Assembly: GCF_014200675.1 (NCBI RefSeq) | Contig: NZ_JACHCI010000004.1 | Span: 310,001 to 374,000 of the forward strand | Length of the DNA: 64,000 nucleotides | Origin: Janthinobacterium saanense | GTDB taxonomy: Bacteria; Pseudomonadota; Gammaproteobacteria; Burkholderiales; Burkholderiaceae_D | Reading direction: 5' to 3' | Shown: positions 45,498 to 56,768 of the stretch, piece after piece | Layout of the letters: every line of letters begins with the position of its first letter | How positions within the stretch are numbered: position 1 is the first letter of the stretch | Notes under the pieces: generated by a model | Told to the model about the DNA's origin: nothing | The model's database searches: none | The model's input: only the letters and a program-made list of their open reading frames with translations | Made by a program: the position numbers and the translations under genes

Positions 45498-46379
45498 ATG
45501 GATGTATTGGCGCTCATGCGCGTATTTCGCACGGTGGTCGAGCGCGACAGCTTCGGCAAGGCCGCGCTGGAGCTGAACCAGTCGGCGGCGGCCATCAGCA
45601 AGCAGGTGCGCCAGCTGGAGGAGCGGCTGGGCACCTTGCTGCTGCTGCGCACCACGCGGCGCATGAGCTTGTCGGACGGCGGCCGTGCCTACTATATTGA
45701 ATGCTGCCGCCTGCTCGACGAGATCGCCGCGCTGGAGCTGGCCACACGTGGTTCCGCCAGCAAGGTGGCGGGGCGCTTGCGCGTGAACGTGCCGCTGTCC
45801 TTCGGCCTGAAGGTGCTCTCGCCGCTGCTGCCCGCCTTCATGCAGCGCTACCCGGAGGTGAAGCTGGAGCTGACCCTGGACGACCGTTTGCGCGACGTGG
45901 TGGGCGAGGGTTATGACGTCTCGCTGCGCATCCGCGCCGCACTGGCCGATTCGACTCTGGTGGCGCGCCGCCTGGGCGAAGTCGAGCAGATGATCTGTGC
46001 CGCGCCCGCCTACCTGGCGCGGCGCGGCACGCCGATGCAGGCGCTGGACCTGCACGGCCACGATTGCCTGCCGTACCGGCTGGCCGACAGCCCCGGCATC
46101 TGGCAGCTCGACGGCCCGGAAGGGGCCAGCAGCATCGTGCTGCCGGTGCGTTTTTCGGCCGACAACAGCCTGCTGCTGGCCGACATGCTGGTCGCTGGCG
46201 TGGGGGTGGGCGCGCTGCCGTCCTTCATTGCCGCGCCGCTGCTGGCCAGCGGCGTCCTGGTGCGCGTGCTGCCGTCGCACGCCATGGACAGGCGCGGCGT
46301 GTACGCGCTGACACCCGACGGCCGCCACGTGCCGCAGAAGGTGCGCGCCTTCTGCGACTTCCTGGCTGCAGCGCTGTAG
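45498..46379 (+). CDS. LysR-family transcriptional regulator
   Basis: A 293-residue LysR regulator. The N-terminal winged helix-turn-helix is L-N-Q-S-A-A-A-I-S-K-Q-V-R-Q-L-E-E-R-L-G near residues 26-45, followed by an effector domain of periplasmic-binding fold starting V-A-G-R-L-R-V-N-V-P near 90. It belongs to the broad CrgA/AaeR-like group (DVLALMRVF start). It is divergent from the cyclase-family gene, which it probably controls. A strong terminator follows. Confidence 0.92.
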   Translation: MDVLALMRVFRTVVERDSFGKAALELNQSAAAISKQVRQLEERLGTLLLLRTTRRMSLSDGGRAYYIECCRLLDEIAALELATRGSASKVAGRLRVNVPLSFGLKVLSPLLPAFMQRYPEVKLELTLDDRLRDVVGEGYDVSLRIRAALADSTLVARRLGEVEQMICAAPAYLARRGTPMQALDLHGHDCLPYRLADSPGIWQLDGPEGASSIVLPVRFSADNSLLLADMLVAGVGVGALPSFIAAPLLASGVLVRVLPSHAMDRRGVYALTPDGRHVPQKVRAFCDFLAAAL

Positions 46380-46420
46380 CTGCTTTCAGCGGTCTTGTTG
46401 CCATCTTGATTAGGGGTTAA

Positions 46421-46457
46421 TGCAATATGGCAACGTTTGCCATATTGCACTTTTTTT
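46421..46457 (+). terminator. Rho-independent terminator after the LysR gene
   Basis: A perfect 13-bp stem (TGCAATATGGCAA 46421-46433 with TTGCCATATTGCA 46437-46449), three-base loop, then C and seven T residues (46451-46457). Confidence 0.95.
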
Positions 46458-46557
46458 CGTGGGTGGTCGTCTCGCACGGGGGCTTTGATAGTATGCTGGC
46501 GTTAGTCAGGCGGGGTTGCGCACCCGTTACTTGAGGAACCCGAATAAGCGATCGACA

Positions 46558-49500
46558 ATGCACACTCTGAACAGGAGCTGGACGGTATCAGGTTTCAAGA
46601 TTTGGGCGGGGGGCGCACTGCTGGCGCTGGCGATAGGTGGTGCTTTGTACGCCGATGCGGCGCGCACCGTCAATGAAGATGCCTGGCAGCGCTTCGACAA
46701 TCTGACCCACGGCGCCCAGCATAGCCTGACGGCTCGCGTAAAAAGCTATTCCGACTTGTTGCATGGACTCGAGGCGCTATTCCGTACCAGCGATCCATTG
46801 TCGCGTCGGCAATTTCACGATTATGTGGCTGGCCTGGACCTGGAGCGCCAGTTTCCTGCCATCGAATCGATCAACTATGCGGCGGCCATCACCGCCCGCC
46901 AGCGCGCCGCCTTTATCGCCTCCGTGCGCGCCGACACCAGTTTGCATCCCCAAGGCTATCCCGGCTTTACGATACAGCCCGAGGGTGAACGGCCTGACTA
47001 TACGGTGCTGACGTATCTGGAGCCGGACCCTTTGCTGTCCGAACGCCACGGCGTCGATATCGCCGCCAATCCCCTGGTGGCGCAATCGCTGGCGCTGGCG
47101 CGCGACAGTGGCCAGGCGAATGCCTCGGGGCAGGTGATCATGATCAAGGGGCCGCCCGCGCACGTGGGCCTGGGGCTGCGGCTGCCCGTGTACCGCAACG
47201 GCATGCCGCTATCGAACGCCAGCGAGCGGCGCGCCGCCTATCAGGGCTCGGTAGGCATCGGTTTTGGTGTGGCCCAGCTGGTGCACAGCGCATTCCAGAA
47301 CAGCGTCCTGGAATCGCTGCATCTGTCCCTGTATGCCTTGCCACACGACGTGAGGCCAGTGGAACTGGCGTCAGATGCCGATTTCCGTCTCACGCCGCAG
47401 GACCGTTTGCTGTACAACGATGGCCAGGATCTGGCGCTGGCGCCGCCAAAGCCCGGCAGCGACGATGCGTATTTCGACCATGTGGTGCCGGTCGAGTATC
47501 AGGGCGGCGTGTGGAAAGCGCATTTCCGCATGCGCAAGACTGAGTTGTACAGCAATTTCGATCATTACTTCCCGTGGCTGGCGCTGCTGGTCGGCGTGGC
47601 CGGCACCCTGCTGGCCTATGGTTACATCTACACCTTGTACCGTTCGCGCCGCTACGCCATCGCCCAGCGCGCCTTGCTCGATACCGTGCTCGACAGCGTC
47701 GATGCCTACGTCTACATGAAGGATGCCGACTTGCGTTACCGTTATGTGAACGCCCGGGCGGCTTTCATGCTGGGGCGTACTCCAGAACAGATCATCGGCC
47801 GTCACGACAATGAACTGATGAGTGCTGAGGCGGCGCAGGCAGTGCATGGCACCGATCGCCAGCTGTTTGACAACGGCGTCAAGTTTATCGGCGAAGAGCG
47901 TTTCGTCGACGCGCAGGGGCAAGTCCATCATTTGTGGAGCGTGAAAGTGCCGTTGGGCACGCCCGATGCCGTGACGGGCCTGATCGGCCTGTCCACCGAT
48001 GTGACGGAGCTGCATCGCCTGAAAGAGCAGGCCGATGCGGCCAGCCAGGCCAAGAGCGATTTTTTGTCGAACATGAGCCATGAGATCCGCACGCCGATGA
48101 ACAGCATTATCGGCATGGCCCACCTGGCGCTGAAGTCGGTGACCGATGTCCGCCAGCGCGATTACCTGCAAAAAATCTACCACTCGGGCCAGCACTTGCT
48201 GGGACTGATCAACGATATCCTCGATTTTTCCAAGATCGAGGCGGGCAAGCTGGAACTGGAAGTGCTGGACTTCCGGCTCGATACCCTGCTGGCCAATATC
48301 GCCAGCCAGCTTGGCGATGCGGCCGCCGCGCGTGGCCTGGTTTTCCGTTTCGATATCCCTCCTGCTTTGCCGCAGCGCTGGCGCGGCGATCCGCTGCGGC
48401 TGGAACAGGTCTTGCTGAACCTGGCCAGCAACGCCATCAAGTTTTCCGAAAACGGCAATATCTTTGTGCGGGTACGCCAGTCCGAAGAACGCGACCAGCA
48501 CAGCACGCTGCATTTCGAAGTGCAGGACCGGGGCATCGGCATGAGCGAAGTGGAAGTGGCGCAGCTATTTCGCTCATTTCACCAGGCCGACCCGTCGACG
48601 ACGCGCAAATACGGCGGCAGCGGCCTGGGTCTGGTGATCAGCAAGCAGCTCGCTGAACTGATGAAAGGCACGGTGGGCGTCACCAGCCAGCCCGGGCATG
48701 GCAGCACCTTCTGGTTTACGGCGCGTCTGGAAAAATACGTGGGCATGCATGACGACAGCATGAACGAGGTGGAGCCTGAAGTGCTGGGCGTGATCCGCGG
48801 CGCTTCCATCCTGCTGGTGGAAGACAATGTCTTCAGCCAGCAGGTGGGCTGCGAATTGCTGGAAGACGCGGGCGCCACCGTCACCATCGCCAACAATGGC
48901 CGCGAAGCGCTGGAACTGCTGGCAAGGCAGCGCTATGACTGCGTGCTGATGGATGTGCAGATGCCGGAGATGGATGGCTTCGAGGCCACCCGCCGCATCC
49001 GCGCCGACCGGCGCCTGTCCGGCGTGCTGGTGATCGCCATGACGGCCAATGCGGGCAGCGAAGACCGCGCCCGCTGCCTGGAAGCGGGCATGGATGAATT
49101 CGTGACCAAGCCGATCGCGCCCAATTTGCTGTTCCACCTGCTGGCGAAATGGTTCCGCCTGCGCGGCGGCATCGGCCACGCCGCGCCGTCTGCTGCATCC
49201 GCTGCCGCACCCACGGCAAACTTGCAGTCATTGGCATCGCTGAGCCAGGGCAGCGACTGGCGCGACACGGCCATCCTCGACCTGGCTACCTTGGCGCTTA
49301 CCTTCAGCCACGATACGGCCAAGATGCGCAAGTACGCGCAGCTTTTCCTGGACACGGCGCGCGATAGCATCGCCGAGATGGAGCAGGCGCTGGCGCTGGA
49401 AGACCTGGGCCGCCTGGCGGACCTGGGCCATCGCAGCAAGTCATCGGCACGCGCGGTGGGCGCGAATGCCATCGCCGCCTTATGCCTGTCCATCGAAGGC

Positions 49501-49617
49501 TTGCGCCGTGGCGGCGACTTGCCGCAGGCACGCGCGCTGGTGGCCGCGATGGCGCCGGCGCTGGAGCAGGTAGCTGAACAAATCATGCTGGAATTTGCGC
49601 TGCACGATGCGCGTTGA
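46558..49617 (+). CDS. Hybrid sensor histidine kinase: CHASE-PAS-HisKA-HATPase-REC-Hpt
   Basis: A 1019-residue membrane kinase. An N-terminal helix near residues 8-30 and a second near 340-360 enclose a periplasmic CHASE domain. Then come a PAS domain (about 375-490), a dimerisation domain with H-box S-H-E-I-R-T-P-M (His508) and an ATPase domain (N-A-I-K-F-S, D-R-G-I-G-M-S, G-G-S-G-L-G-L). These are followed by a receiver domain with Asp799 in [10 protein letters not shown] and a C-terminal Hpt domain with His958 (L-G-H-R-S-K-S-S-A). It therefore contains a full His-Asp-His relay and must pass phosphate to a separate regulator, none of which is adjacent. ATG 46558 is chosen; the in-frame TTG 46516 lies too close to its G-rich site. 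Confidence 0.9.
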   Translation: MHTLNRSWTVSGFKIWAGGALLALAIGGALYADAARTVNEDAWQRFDNLTHGAQHSLTARVKSYSDLLHGLEALFRTSDPLSRRQFHDYVAGLDLERQFPAIESINYAAAITARQRAAFIASVRADTSLHPQGYPGFTIQPEGERPDYTVLTYLEPDPLLSERHGVDIAANPLVAQSLALARDSGQANASGQVIMIKGPPAHVGLGLRLPVYRNGMPLSNASERRAAYQGSVGIGFGVAQLVHSAFQNSVLESLHLSLYALPHDVRPVELASDADFRLTPQDRLLYNDGQDLALAPPKPGSDDAYFDHVVPVEYQGGVWKAHFRMRKTELYSNFDHYFPWLALLVGVAGTLLAYGYIYTLYRSRRYAIAQRALLDTVLDSVDAYVYMKDADLRYRYVNARAAFMLGRTPEQIIGRHDNELMSAEAAQAVHGTDRQLFDNGVKFIGEERFVDAQGQVHHLWSVKVPLGTPDAVTGLIGLSTDVTELHRLKEQADAASQAKSDFLSNMSHEIRTPMNSIIGMAHLALKSVTDVRQRDYLQKIYHSGQHLLGLINDILDFSKIEAGKLELEVLDFRLDTLLANIASQLGDAAAARGLVFRFDIPPALPQRWRGDPLRLEQVLLNLASNAIKFSENGNIFVRVRQSEERDQHSTLHFEVQDRGIGMSEVEVAQLFRSFHQADPSTTRKYGGSGLGLVISKQLAELMKGTVGVTSQPGHGSTFWFTARLEKYVGMHDDSMNEVEPEVLGVIRGASILLVEDNVFSQQVGCELLEDAGATVTIANNGREALELLARQRYDCVLMDVQMPEMDGFEATRRIRADRRLSGVLVIAMTANAGSEDRARCLEAGMDEFVTKPIAPNLLFHLLAKWFRLRGGIGHAAPSAASAAAPTANLQSLASLSQGSDWRDTAILDLATLALTFSHDTAKMRKYAQLFLDTARDSIAEMEQALALEDLGRLADLGHRSKSSARAVGANAIAALCLSIEGLRRGGDLPQARALVAAMAPALEQVAEQIMLEFALHDAR

Positions 49618-49692
49618 GTGCACGATGATGCTTGCAGAGGCGATAATATGACTTTGTCGCGCTAGTCGCCCCAACGCACTCATCGGAACCGC

Positions 49693-52600
49693 ATGCAAAC
49701 TAACGTCACGCCCGGCCTGCTCATCTTGCACGGCAACCAGCTGGAACAACTGCGCGCCGCCGTCTTTCAGTGGCTGCGCAGCCATCCGCTGGCGCCGCTC
49801 GAGACCGACATCTTCCTGGTGCAGTCGAATGGCGTGGCCGAATGGCTGAAAATCGCCCTGGCCGAGGAAATGGGTATTTGTGCCGCTACCCGCATCGCCT
49901 TGCCGGCGCGCCTGCTATGGGAAAGCTACCGGGGCATGCTGGGCCGCGAGCGCGTGCCGCGCGTGTCGCCCTTCGATAAATCGCCATTGACCTGGCGCCT
50001 GATGCGTTTGCTGCCGTCCTTGCTGGACGATGCCGTGTTTGCGCCGCTGCGCTATTTTCTGGCCGATGGCGATGCCGAACGCCGGCTGCAGCTGGCCGAG
50101 CGCCTGGCCGACTTGTTCGACCAGTACCAGGTGTATCGGGCCGACTGGCTGGCCGACTGGGCGGCCGGGCGCGACCAGCTGCGCACGGCGCGCAATGACG
50201 CCATTCCCTTGAAAGAAGACCAGCGCTGGCAGGCGCAGTTGTGGCGGGCGGTGGCGGCAGACGTCGCTGAAAACGAACGCCGCACGGGCCGGGCCGACAT
50301 CCACGACGCCTTTTTGGCCGCGATTGACGCTGGCGAAGCACCGGCCGGCAAGCTGCCGCGCCGGGTGGTGCTGTTCGGCGTCTCGGCCCTGCCGTATCAA
50401 ACCCTGCAAGCGCTGGCCGCGCTGGCGCGCTACACGCAAGTGGTGCTGGCCGTGCCCAATCCCTGCCAGTTTTACTGGGGCGATATCATCGAAGGGCGCG
50501 ACTTGCTGCGCGCCGCGTATAAACGCCAGCAGCAGCGCAACGGCGCCGACCTGGCGCAGATCCCGCTCGAAGAACTGCATGCGCACAGCCATCCGCTGCT
50601 GGCCAGCTGGGGCCGGCAAGGGCGCGACTTTATCCGCATGCTCGATGAATTCGATGAAAGCGCGGCAGCCGAAGGGCGCGACGACAGCCTGCGCATCGAC
50701 CTGTTTGGCGAGGAAGCGGGCGAAACCCTGCTGCAGCAGGTGCAGGTCGCCATCCGCGAACTGCGCCCGCTGGCCGAACATGAAAAACTGCCGCCTGCGC
50801 CGCAGGACCGTTCGATCGAATTTCATGTGGCGCACAGCGTGCAGCGCGAAGTCGAAGTGCTGCACGACCAGTTGCTGGCCATGTTTGCCAGGAGCAGCAC
50901 GACAGGCTTGCGACCGCGCGACGTGGTGGTGATGGTGCCCGATATCGACACTTTTACTGCCGCGATCCACGCCGTGTTCGGCCAGCACCGTCGCACGGAT
51001 GCGCGTTTCATTCCGTTCGAGATCGGCGACGTCAAGGACCGCAGCGTCAATCCGCTGCTGGTCGCGCTGGAGTGGCTGCTGCATTTGCCGCAGCAGCGCT
51101 GCCGCCAGAGCGAAGTGCGCGACTTGCTCGACGTACCCGCGCTGGCGGCCCGCTTCGGCTTGCAGGCCGACGACCTGGCCACCCTGGGCGCCTGGATCGA
51201 AGGCGCCGGCGTGCGCTGGGGCCTGGATCAGGAACACCGCAGCGGCTTGGGGCTGGGTGCGGCAGGCGAACAGAATGCGTGGATCTTCGGCTTGCGGCGC
51301 ATGCTGCTCGGTTACGCCAGTGGCGCCGGCGCCAGCTTCCACGGCATCGAGCCGTATGCGGAAGTGGGCGGCCTCGATGCGGCGCTGGCCGGTTCGCTGG
51401 CGCAGCTGGTCGAAGCGCTGCTGCACTGGCGTGAGGTGCTGGCCGGGGCGCGCACGCCGGCCGAATGGGGCACCCAGGCGCGCGCGCTGCTGGCGGCGTT
51501 TTTCGACGCCGGCGACGAAGGCGACCGTTTGACCCTGGCCCAGCTGGAAGGCGCTTTGCAGGGCTGGCTGGAAACCTGCGAGCATGCGGGCTATGTCGAA
51601 GCAGTGCCGCTGTCGGTGCTGCGCGTAGCCTGGCTGGGCGCGCTCGACGAACCGACCCTGAATCATCAATTCGTCTCCGGTGGCGTGACCTTTTGTACCC
51701 TGATGCCGATGCGCGCGGTGCCGTTCCGCGTGGTCTGCCTGCTGGGCATGAACGATGGCGACTTCCCGCGCCGCGCGCCGAAAGCCGATTTCGACTTGCT
51801 GGCCTTGCCCGGCATGGCGCGCCCCGGCGACCGTTCGCGCCGCGACGATGACCGCTACCTGATGCTCGAAGCCTTGCTGGCCGCGCGCGACAAGCTGTAT
51901 ATCAGCTGGGTCGGGCGCAATGTGCGCGACAACGCCGAGCAGCCGCCTTCGGTGCTGGTGTCGCAATTGCGCGACTACCTGGCCGCCGGCTGGTCGCTGG
52001 ACCGCCATCTGCACACGCTGACGACGGAACACGCGCTGCAGCCGTTCAGCCGCCGCTATTTCGAAGATGGCGGCTTGCTGACCTATGCCGGCGAATGGCG
52101 GGTGGCGCATACGGAAGCGGCGCAGCAGGCGGAGCAGCTTTCGCTTGGGCCGTATGAACCCGATCCGGACCGGCGTTTGAAACTGGGCGAACTGGCCAGC
52201 TTCTTGCGCCAGCCCGTCAAGTATTTTTTCCGCCAGCGCCTCAGCGTGAACTTTATCGACGCCGCCACCCTGGGCGAAGACGAGGAACCGTTCAGCCTGA
52301 ATGCTTTGGAGCGTTATCTGCTGGAAGATACCTTGCTGGACGATGGCGGTGCGGTGGAAGACCTGCTTGATGTGCGCGTGAGCCTGCAGGCGCGCGCGGA
52401 CCGGCTGGCGCGCGAAGGCGTGCTGCCGATCGGCCTGATCGGCCAGCAGGTGCAGGCGCAGCTGGTCGAGGCACTGGTGCCCGTGCGCAGCGCCTGGCTA
52501 TCCTTGCGCGCCTCGTATCCGCTGGCGGCCGACAAGCGCGCCATCAGCCTGGCTTTCGGCGAAGTGCGCATCGACGACTGGCTCGATAAACTGCGCCGCA

Positions 52601-53115
52601 ACGATAGCGGCACGGCCTGGCTGATGCAGATTTCATCGAAGGTGATGGACAAGCAGGGCCAGGCGCGTGGCGATAAATTGATGCTGATGTGGTTGCGCCA
52701 GCTGGCCGCCGCTGCCCTGGGTTTTCCCGTTACGGGCTACCTGGTGGCGCGCGACGCCATCGTCAGCATGGCGCCGTTGGAACAGCAAGCTTCGCGCGAC
52801 GCCCTGGCCACCTTGCTGGCGCTGTGGCGCGAAGGCATGAACCACCCGCTGCCGACGGCCTGCAAGACCGGTTTGGCACTGGTGCAGCAGGGCGACCCGC
52901 GCGCCATCTACGACGGCGGTTTTGAATTGTCGGGCGAGCGCGAGGAATTGTGCCTGGCCCGTTTGTGGCCCGAGTTTTCCGCGCTGGCCGCTGAAGAAGC
53001 CTGGGAAGACTGCACGCGTGAGTTGTATGGCCCGCTGGCCGACTGGCTGCGCGAGCATGTCACGCTGGACCCGATAACCGCGCAGGATGACGGCGCAGGA
53101 GAAGAACAACCATGA
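49693..53115 (+). CDS. recC: Exodeoxyribonuclease V subunit gamma (RecC)
   Basis: A 1140-residue RecC, the Chi-recognising subunit of the RecBCD helicase-nuclease that processes double-strand breaks for recombination and degrades foreign linear DNA. Recognisable parts are the start L-I-L-H-G-N-Q-L-E-Q-L, Q-S-N-G-V-A-E-W-L-K near 45, F-G-V-S-A-L-P-Y near 230, V-M-V-P-D-I near 415 and the inactive helicase region with R-V-V-C-L-L-G-M-N-D-G-D-F-P-R near 680. It leads the order recC-recB-recD and overlaps recB by four bases. Confidence 0.93.
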   Translation: MQTNVTPGLLILHGNQLEQLRAAVFQWLRSHPLAPLETDIFLVQSNGVAEWLKIALAEEMGICAATRIALPARLLWESYRGMLGRERVPRVSPFDKSPLTWRLMRLLPSLLDDAVFAPLRYFLADGDAERRLQLAERLADLFDQYQVYRADWLADWAAGRDQLRTARNDAIPLKEDQRWQAQLWRAVAADVAENERRTGRADIHDAFLAAIDAGEAPAGKLPRRVVLFGVSALPYQTLQALAALARYTQVVLAVPNPCQFYWGDIIEGRDLLRAAYKRQQQRNGADLAQIPLEELHAHSHPLLASWGRQGRDFIRMLDEFDESAAAEGRDDSLRIDLFGEEAGETLLQQVQVAIRELRPLAEHEKLPPAPQDRSIEFHVAHSVQREVEVLHDQLLAMFARSSTTGLRPRDVVVMVPDIDTFTAAIHAVFGQHRRTDARFIPFEIGDVKDRSVNPLLVALEWLLHLPQQRCRQSEVRDLLDVPALAARFGLQADDLATLGAWIEGAGVRWGLDQEHRSGLGLGAAGEQNAWIFGLRRMLLGYASGAGASFHGIEPYAEVGGLDAALAGSLAQLVEALLHWREVLAGARTPAEWGTQARALLAAFFDAGDEGDRLTLAQLEGALQGWLETCEHAGYVEAVPLSVLRVAWLGALDEPTLNHQFVSGGVTFCTLMPMRAVPFRVVCLLGMNDGDFPRRAPKADFDLLALPGMARPGDRSRRDDDRYLMLEALLAARDKLYISWVGRNVRDNAEQPPSVLVSQLRDYLAAGWSLDRHLHTLTTEHALQPFSRRYFEDGGLLTYAGEWRVAHTEAAQQAEQLSLGPYEPDPDRRLKLGELASFLRQPVKYFFRQRLSVNFIDAATLGEDEEPFSLNALERYLLEDTLLDDGGAVEDLLDVRVSLQARADRLAREGVLPIGLIGQQVQAQLVEALVPVRSAWLSLRASYPLAADKRAISLAFGEVRIDDWLDKLRRNDSGTAWLMQISSKVMDKQGQARGDKLMLMWLRQLAAAALGFPVTGYLVARDAIVSMAPLEQQASRDALATLLALWREGMNHPLPTACKTGLALVQQGDPRAIYDGGFELSGEREELCLARLWPEFSALAAEEAWEDCTRELYGPLADWLREHVTLDPITAQDDGAGEEQP

Positions 53116-56100
53116 CCAGCCATCTGCTCAATCCCCTGGAGTTTCCGCTGCACGGCTCGCGCCTGATCGAGGCATCGGCCGGCACCGGCAAGACCTGGAC
53201 CATCGCCGCGCTGTACGTGCGCCTGGTGCTGGGCCATGGCGACGACGGCAGCCGCTTTGTGCGTCCGCTGCTGCCGGCCGACATCCTCGTGATGACCTTT
53301 ACCCGCGCCGCCACGCGCGAACTGTCGAACCGCGTGCGCGAACGGCTGATCGAAGCGGCCGCGTATTTCCGCCACGAGTCCGATAGCAGCGACCCGTATC
53401 TCGATGCCTTGCTGGACTCCTACCCGGATGACAGCGAACGCCAGAAGGCGGCGCACCGGCTGATGCTGGCCGCCGAGACGATGGATGAAGCGGCTATTTT
53501 TACCATCGACGCCTGGTGCCAGCGCATGCTGCGCGAGCATGCGTTTGATAGCGGCAGCCTGTTCGATGAAGAGCTGGTCAGCGACGAGCAGGCCCTGTTC
53601 GAGGACGCGGCCCACGATTACTGGCGCCAGCAAGTCTATCCCTTGTCGCCGCAGCCCCTGCAGGCGCTGCAGGATTGCTGGGGTGACGTCGAGGCGCTGA
53701 AAAAAGGCGTGCGCGAACTGGCGCGCCGCAGCGATATCATGGCCATGGCGCAGGATGAACCGCTGTCCACCCTGATCACGCGCGAACAGCGCGCGCTGGC
53801 AGCGCAGCTGGCGCAGCTGAAACAGGGCTGGGCCGAGCGCGCCACGCAGATGGAACAATGGATACGCACCCACCGGGAAGCGTCGCCCAAGTGTTTTAAC
53901 GGCGTCAAGATGAAGCCCGAGAATGTGGCCAAATGGTTCGATGGCTTGCGGGCCTGGGCTTTTGATCCGATGCTGCTGATGCCGAATATCACGGCCAAGG
54001 CCTGGGAAAGGCTGACGCCGGCCGGTATCGAAGACGCCTATGCGAAAAACTTTACGGCCGTGGTGCCCGAGTGTTTCGACCATACGGAAGGATTGGGGCG
54101 CGCGCTGGCAGCCCTCACGCCGCTGGCCCATGCGCTGCATTTGCATGCAGCCGCCTCGATCGCCCGGCGCATGCAGCAACTGAAGCGACAGTCGCGCCAG
54201 TTCGGTTTTGCCGACATGCTGCAGCGCCTGCACGATGCGCTGGCCGGCGAAAATGGCGCGGCCCTGCGCCAGCGCATCGTCGACCAGTATCCGCTGGCCA
54301 TGGTCGATGAATTCCAGGATACGGCGCCCGGCCAGTACCAGATTTTCAATCTGCTGTACCGGATTGCCGACAATGCACCTTCGCTGGGCCTGTTCCTGAT
54401 CGGCGACCCGAAACAGTCGATCTATGGTTTTCGCGGCGCCGATATCCAGAGTTACCTGGCGGCGCGGCGCGCCACCGATGGCCGCCATTACCAGCTGGGC
54501 ACCAACTTCCGCTCGACGGCGCCGCTGGTGGCCGCCGTCAACCAGTTATTCCTGCACGCCGAGCGCGAGGAAGTGCCGAAAGGGGCTTTCCGCTACCGTA
54601 AAAATGGCGAAAATCCGCTGCCCTTCGAGGCGGTCGGCGCCAAGGGCCGCGCTGAACGGCTGGTGTCGGCCGACGGTCCACTACCTGCATTGCAAGTGGC
54701 GTGCGCCAGCGACGAATCGCTACGCGGCGACAGCTACCGCGAGTACTTTGCTGCTCATTGCGCCGAGCATATCGTGGCCATGCTGGGCGATGAACAGGCC
54801 GGTTTCGATGGCCCGGACGGATACAAACGCTTGCAGCCAGCCGATATCGCCGTGCTGGTGCGCGACCGCAAGGAAGCTGCCGCGATCCGCCGCGCGCTGG
54901 CCCGGCGCAGGGTGGCCAGCGTGTATTTGTCCGACAAGGATTCCGTGATCGACAGCGAAGAGGCGGCCGACGTGCTGCGCTGGCTGACGGCGCTGGCCAA
55001 TCCGCTCGATGGCGGCCTGGCGCGCGCCGCGTTTGCCACGCGCACCATCGGTTTGTCGCTGGGCGAACTGGCGCGCCTGTCGAACGAAGAGTTGGAGTGG
55101 GAACGCAGGGTTGAGCAACTGAAGGCGCTGCACCTGATCTGGCAGCGCCAGGGCGTGCTGGCCATGCTGCGCCGCTTCATCCACGAGCTGCAGTTGCCCG
55201 CCATGCTGCTGCAGCAGACGGGTGGCGAGCGGCGTTTGACGAATCTGTTGCACCTGGCCGAACTGCTGCAATCGGCCAGCCGCCAGCTCGATGGCGAACA
55301 GGCGCTGATACGCTGGCTGGCCGAGCAGATCGCCGGTGAAGGCGAGAGCGGCGACGAGCGCGTGCTGCGCCTGGAAAGCGATGCCGAACTGGTGAAAGTC
55401 ATTACGGTGCATAAATCCAAGGGCCTGGAATACCCGCTGGTGTATTTGCCGTTTGCCGTCACGGCGCGCAAGGTCGACAAGCGCAACCGCAGCTTTGTCG
55501 AGTATGCCGACGCCGAAGGCGAGCGCCATATCGACCTGTCGCTGTCCGACGAGGCCATGGCTGCTGTGGAAGAGGCGCGCATCGAGGAAGATTTGCGCCT
55601 GCTGTACGTGGCGCTGACGCGGGCGCGCCATTTTTTGTGGCTGGGCGTGGCCGCGCTGGCGGCCCGCAAGGCGGGCGAAAACACCTTGCATGAATCGGCG
55701 CTCGGCTACTTGCTGACGGGCGGCGAGAAGCTGCCGGCCGAGCATTTGCAAACGCGCTGGCAGCAGTTGCGCGGCGACTGCGACGCCATTGCGATCAACA
55801 GCCTGGCCCAGCCCGATACGGTCACCGTACTGGCGCGCAAGGAGCTGCGCCCGGAACTGAAGGAGGCGCCGCAGTTCACGGGCAGTTTCGAACGCGACTG
55901 GACGGTGGGCAGTTTTACCTCGCTGACGCGCCAGATCGGCGCCGTCACGGCTGCCCATGTGCCGCAGCGGGCGCAGGAAGAGACCTTGCTGGAAGATGGT
56001 ACGGGTGCAGCAGTCTTATCGCCAACGCCGCAAGCCCAGGACACGCCGTGGCACCGCTTCCCGCGTGGTTCCATGCCCGGCAATTTCCTGCATGAGCAGC

Positions 56101-56768
56101 TCGAATGGATGGGTGGTGAAGGCTTTGACTGCGTCCATGAAGCCAGTTTCGATACGCGATTGGCTGCGCGCTGCGAGCGGGCAGGCTGGGGCCATCGCCA
56201 GGAAGACGCCATCGCCTGGCTGCGCGAGGTGGCGCTTACTCCGCTGCCGCTGCTGGCTGCCTCCTTGTCCGAGTTGGACAGCACGCTGTCCGAGATGGAG
56301 TTCTGGTTCCCCAGCGAGCATTTGTCGACCGAAGCGTTGGATAGCCTGTGCACGCGCTTGCTGCTCGATGGCGCGCCGCGTCCCGTGCTGCCGCGGCGCC
56401 AGCTGCACGGCATGCTGAAAGGTTTTGCCGACCTGGTCATCGAACGCGATGGCCGCTACTGGGTGCTCGACTACAAATCGAATGCGCTGGGCGTCAACGA
56501 CGCGGCCTATCACACGCAGGCGCTGGCGGCCGGCATGGCGCAGCACCGCTACGATATCCAGGGCGCCATCTATATGCTGGCCTTGCACCGGCTGTTGCGC
56601 AGTCGCCTGGGGGAAGCCTATGACCCGGCAGAGCATCTGGGCGGCGCCATCTTTTTATTTTTGCGCGGCATCGCCAATACGCAAACGCGCGGCTGCTACT
56701 GGCTGGCGCCGCAAGCCGAACTGCTGGACGGTCTGGATCAACTGCTGGAAGAAACCCATGAAGCATGA
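53112..56768 (+). CDS. recB: Exodeoxyribonuclease V subunit beta (RecB)
   Basis: A 1218-residue UvrD-like helicase-nuclease. Walker A is A-S-A-G-T-G-K-T at residues 21-28; the helicase core has M-V-D-E-F-Q-D-T near 397 and T-V-H-K-S-K-G-L-E-Y near 765. The C-terminal PD-(D/E)XK nuclease shows D-L-V-I-E-R-D-G-R-Y-W and D-Y-K-S at 1120-1123, with Q-G-A-I-Y near 1150. All catalytic elements are present, so the enzyme should be active. Start and stop overlap recC and recD, so the three subunits are translated as a block. Confidence 0.95.
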   Translation: MTSHLLNPLEFPLHGSRLIEASAGTGKTWTIAALYVRLVLGHGDDGSRFVRPLLPADILVMTFTRAATRELSNRVRERLIEAAAYFRHESDSSDPYLDALLDSYPDDSERQKAAHRLMLAAETMDEAAIFTIDAWCQRMLREHAFDSGSLFDEELVSDEQALFEDAAHDYWRQQVYPLSPQPLQALQDCWGDVEALKKGVRELARRSDIMAMAQDEPLSTLITREQRALAAQLAQLKQGWAERATQMEQWIRTHREASPKCFNGVKMKPENVAKWFDGLRAWAFDPMLLMPNITAKAWERLTPAGIEDAYAKNFTAVVPECFDHTEGLGRALAALTPLAHALHLHAAASIARRMQQLKRQSRQFGFADMLQRLHDALAGENGAALRQRIVDQYPLAMVDEFQDTAPGQYQIFNLLYRIADNAPSLGLFLIGDPKQSIYGFRGADIQSYLAARRATDGRHYQLGTNFRSTAPLVAAVNQLFLHAEREEVPKGAFRYRKNGENPLPFEAVGAKGRAERLVSADGPLPALQVACASDESLRGDSYREYFAAHCAEHIVAMLGDEQAGFDGPDGYKRLQPADIAVLVRDRKEAAAIRRALARRRVASVYLSDKDSVIDSEEAADVLRWLTALANPLDGGLARAAFATRTIGLSLGELARLSNEELEWERRVEQLKALHLIWQRQGVLAMLRRFIHELQLPAMLLQQTGGERRLTNLLHLAELLQSASRQLDGEQALIRWLAEQIAGEGESGDERVLRLESDAELVKVITVHKSKGLEYPLVYLPFAVTARKVDKRNRSFVEYADAEGERHIDLSLSDEAMAAVEEARIEEDLRLLYVALTRARHFLWLGVAALAARKAGENTLHESALGYLLTGGEKLPAEHLQTRWQQLRGDCDAIAINSLAQPDTVTVLARKELRPELKEAPQFTGSFERDWTVGSFTSLTRQIGAVTAAHVPQRAQEETLLEDGTGAAVLSPTPQAQDTPWHRFPRGSMPGNFLHEQLEWMGGEGFDCVHEASFDTRLAARCERAGWGHRQEDAIAWLREVALTPLPLLAASLSELDSTLSEMEFWFPSEHLSTEALDSLCTRLLLDGAPRPVLPRRQLHGMLKGFADLVIERDGRYWVLDYKSNALGVNDAAYHTQALAAGMAQHRYDIQGAIYMLALHRLLRSRLGEAYDPAEHLGGAIFLFLRGIANTQTRGCYWLAPQAELLDGLDQLLEETHEA

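Noticed and set aside
56425..56757. Upstream extension of the recD frame
   Set aside because: It lies entirely within recB's nuclease-coding region and translates to a low-complexity Trp/Arg-rich stretch; RecD begins properly at 56758.
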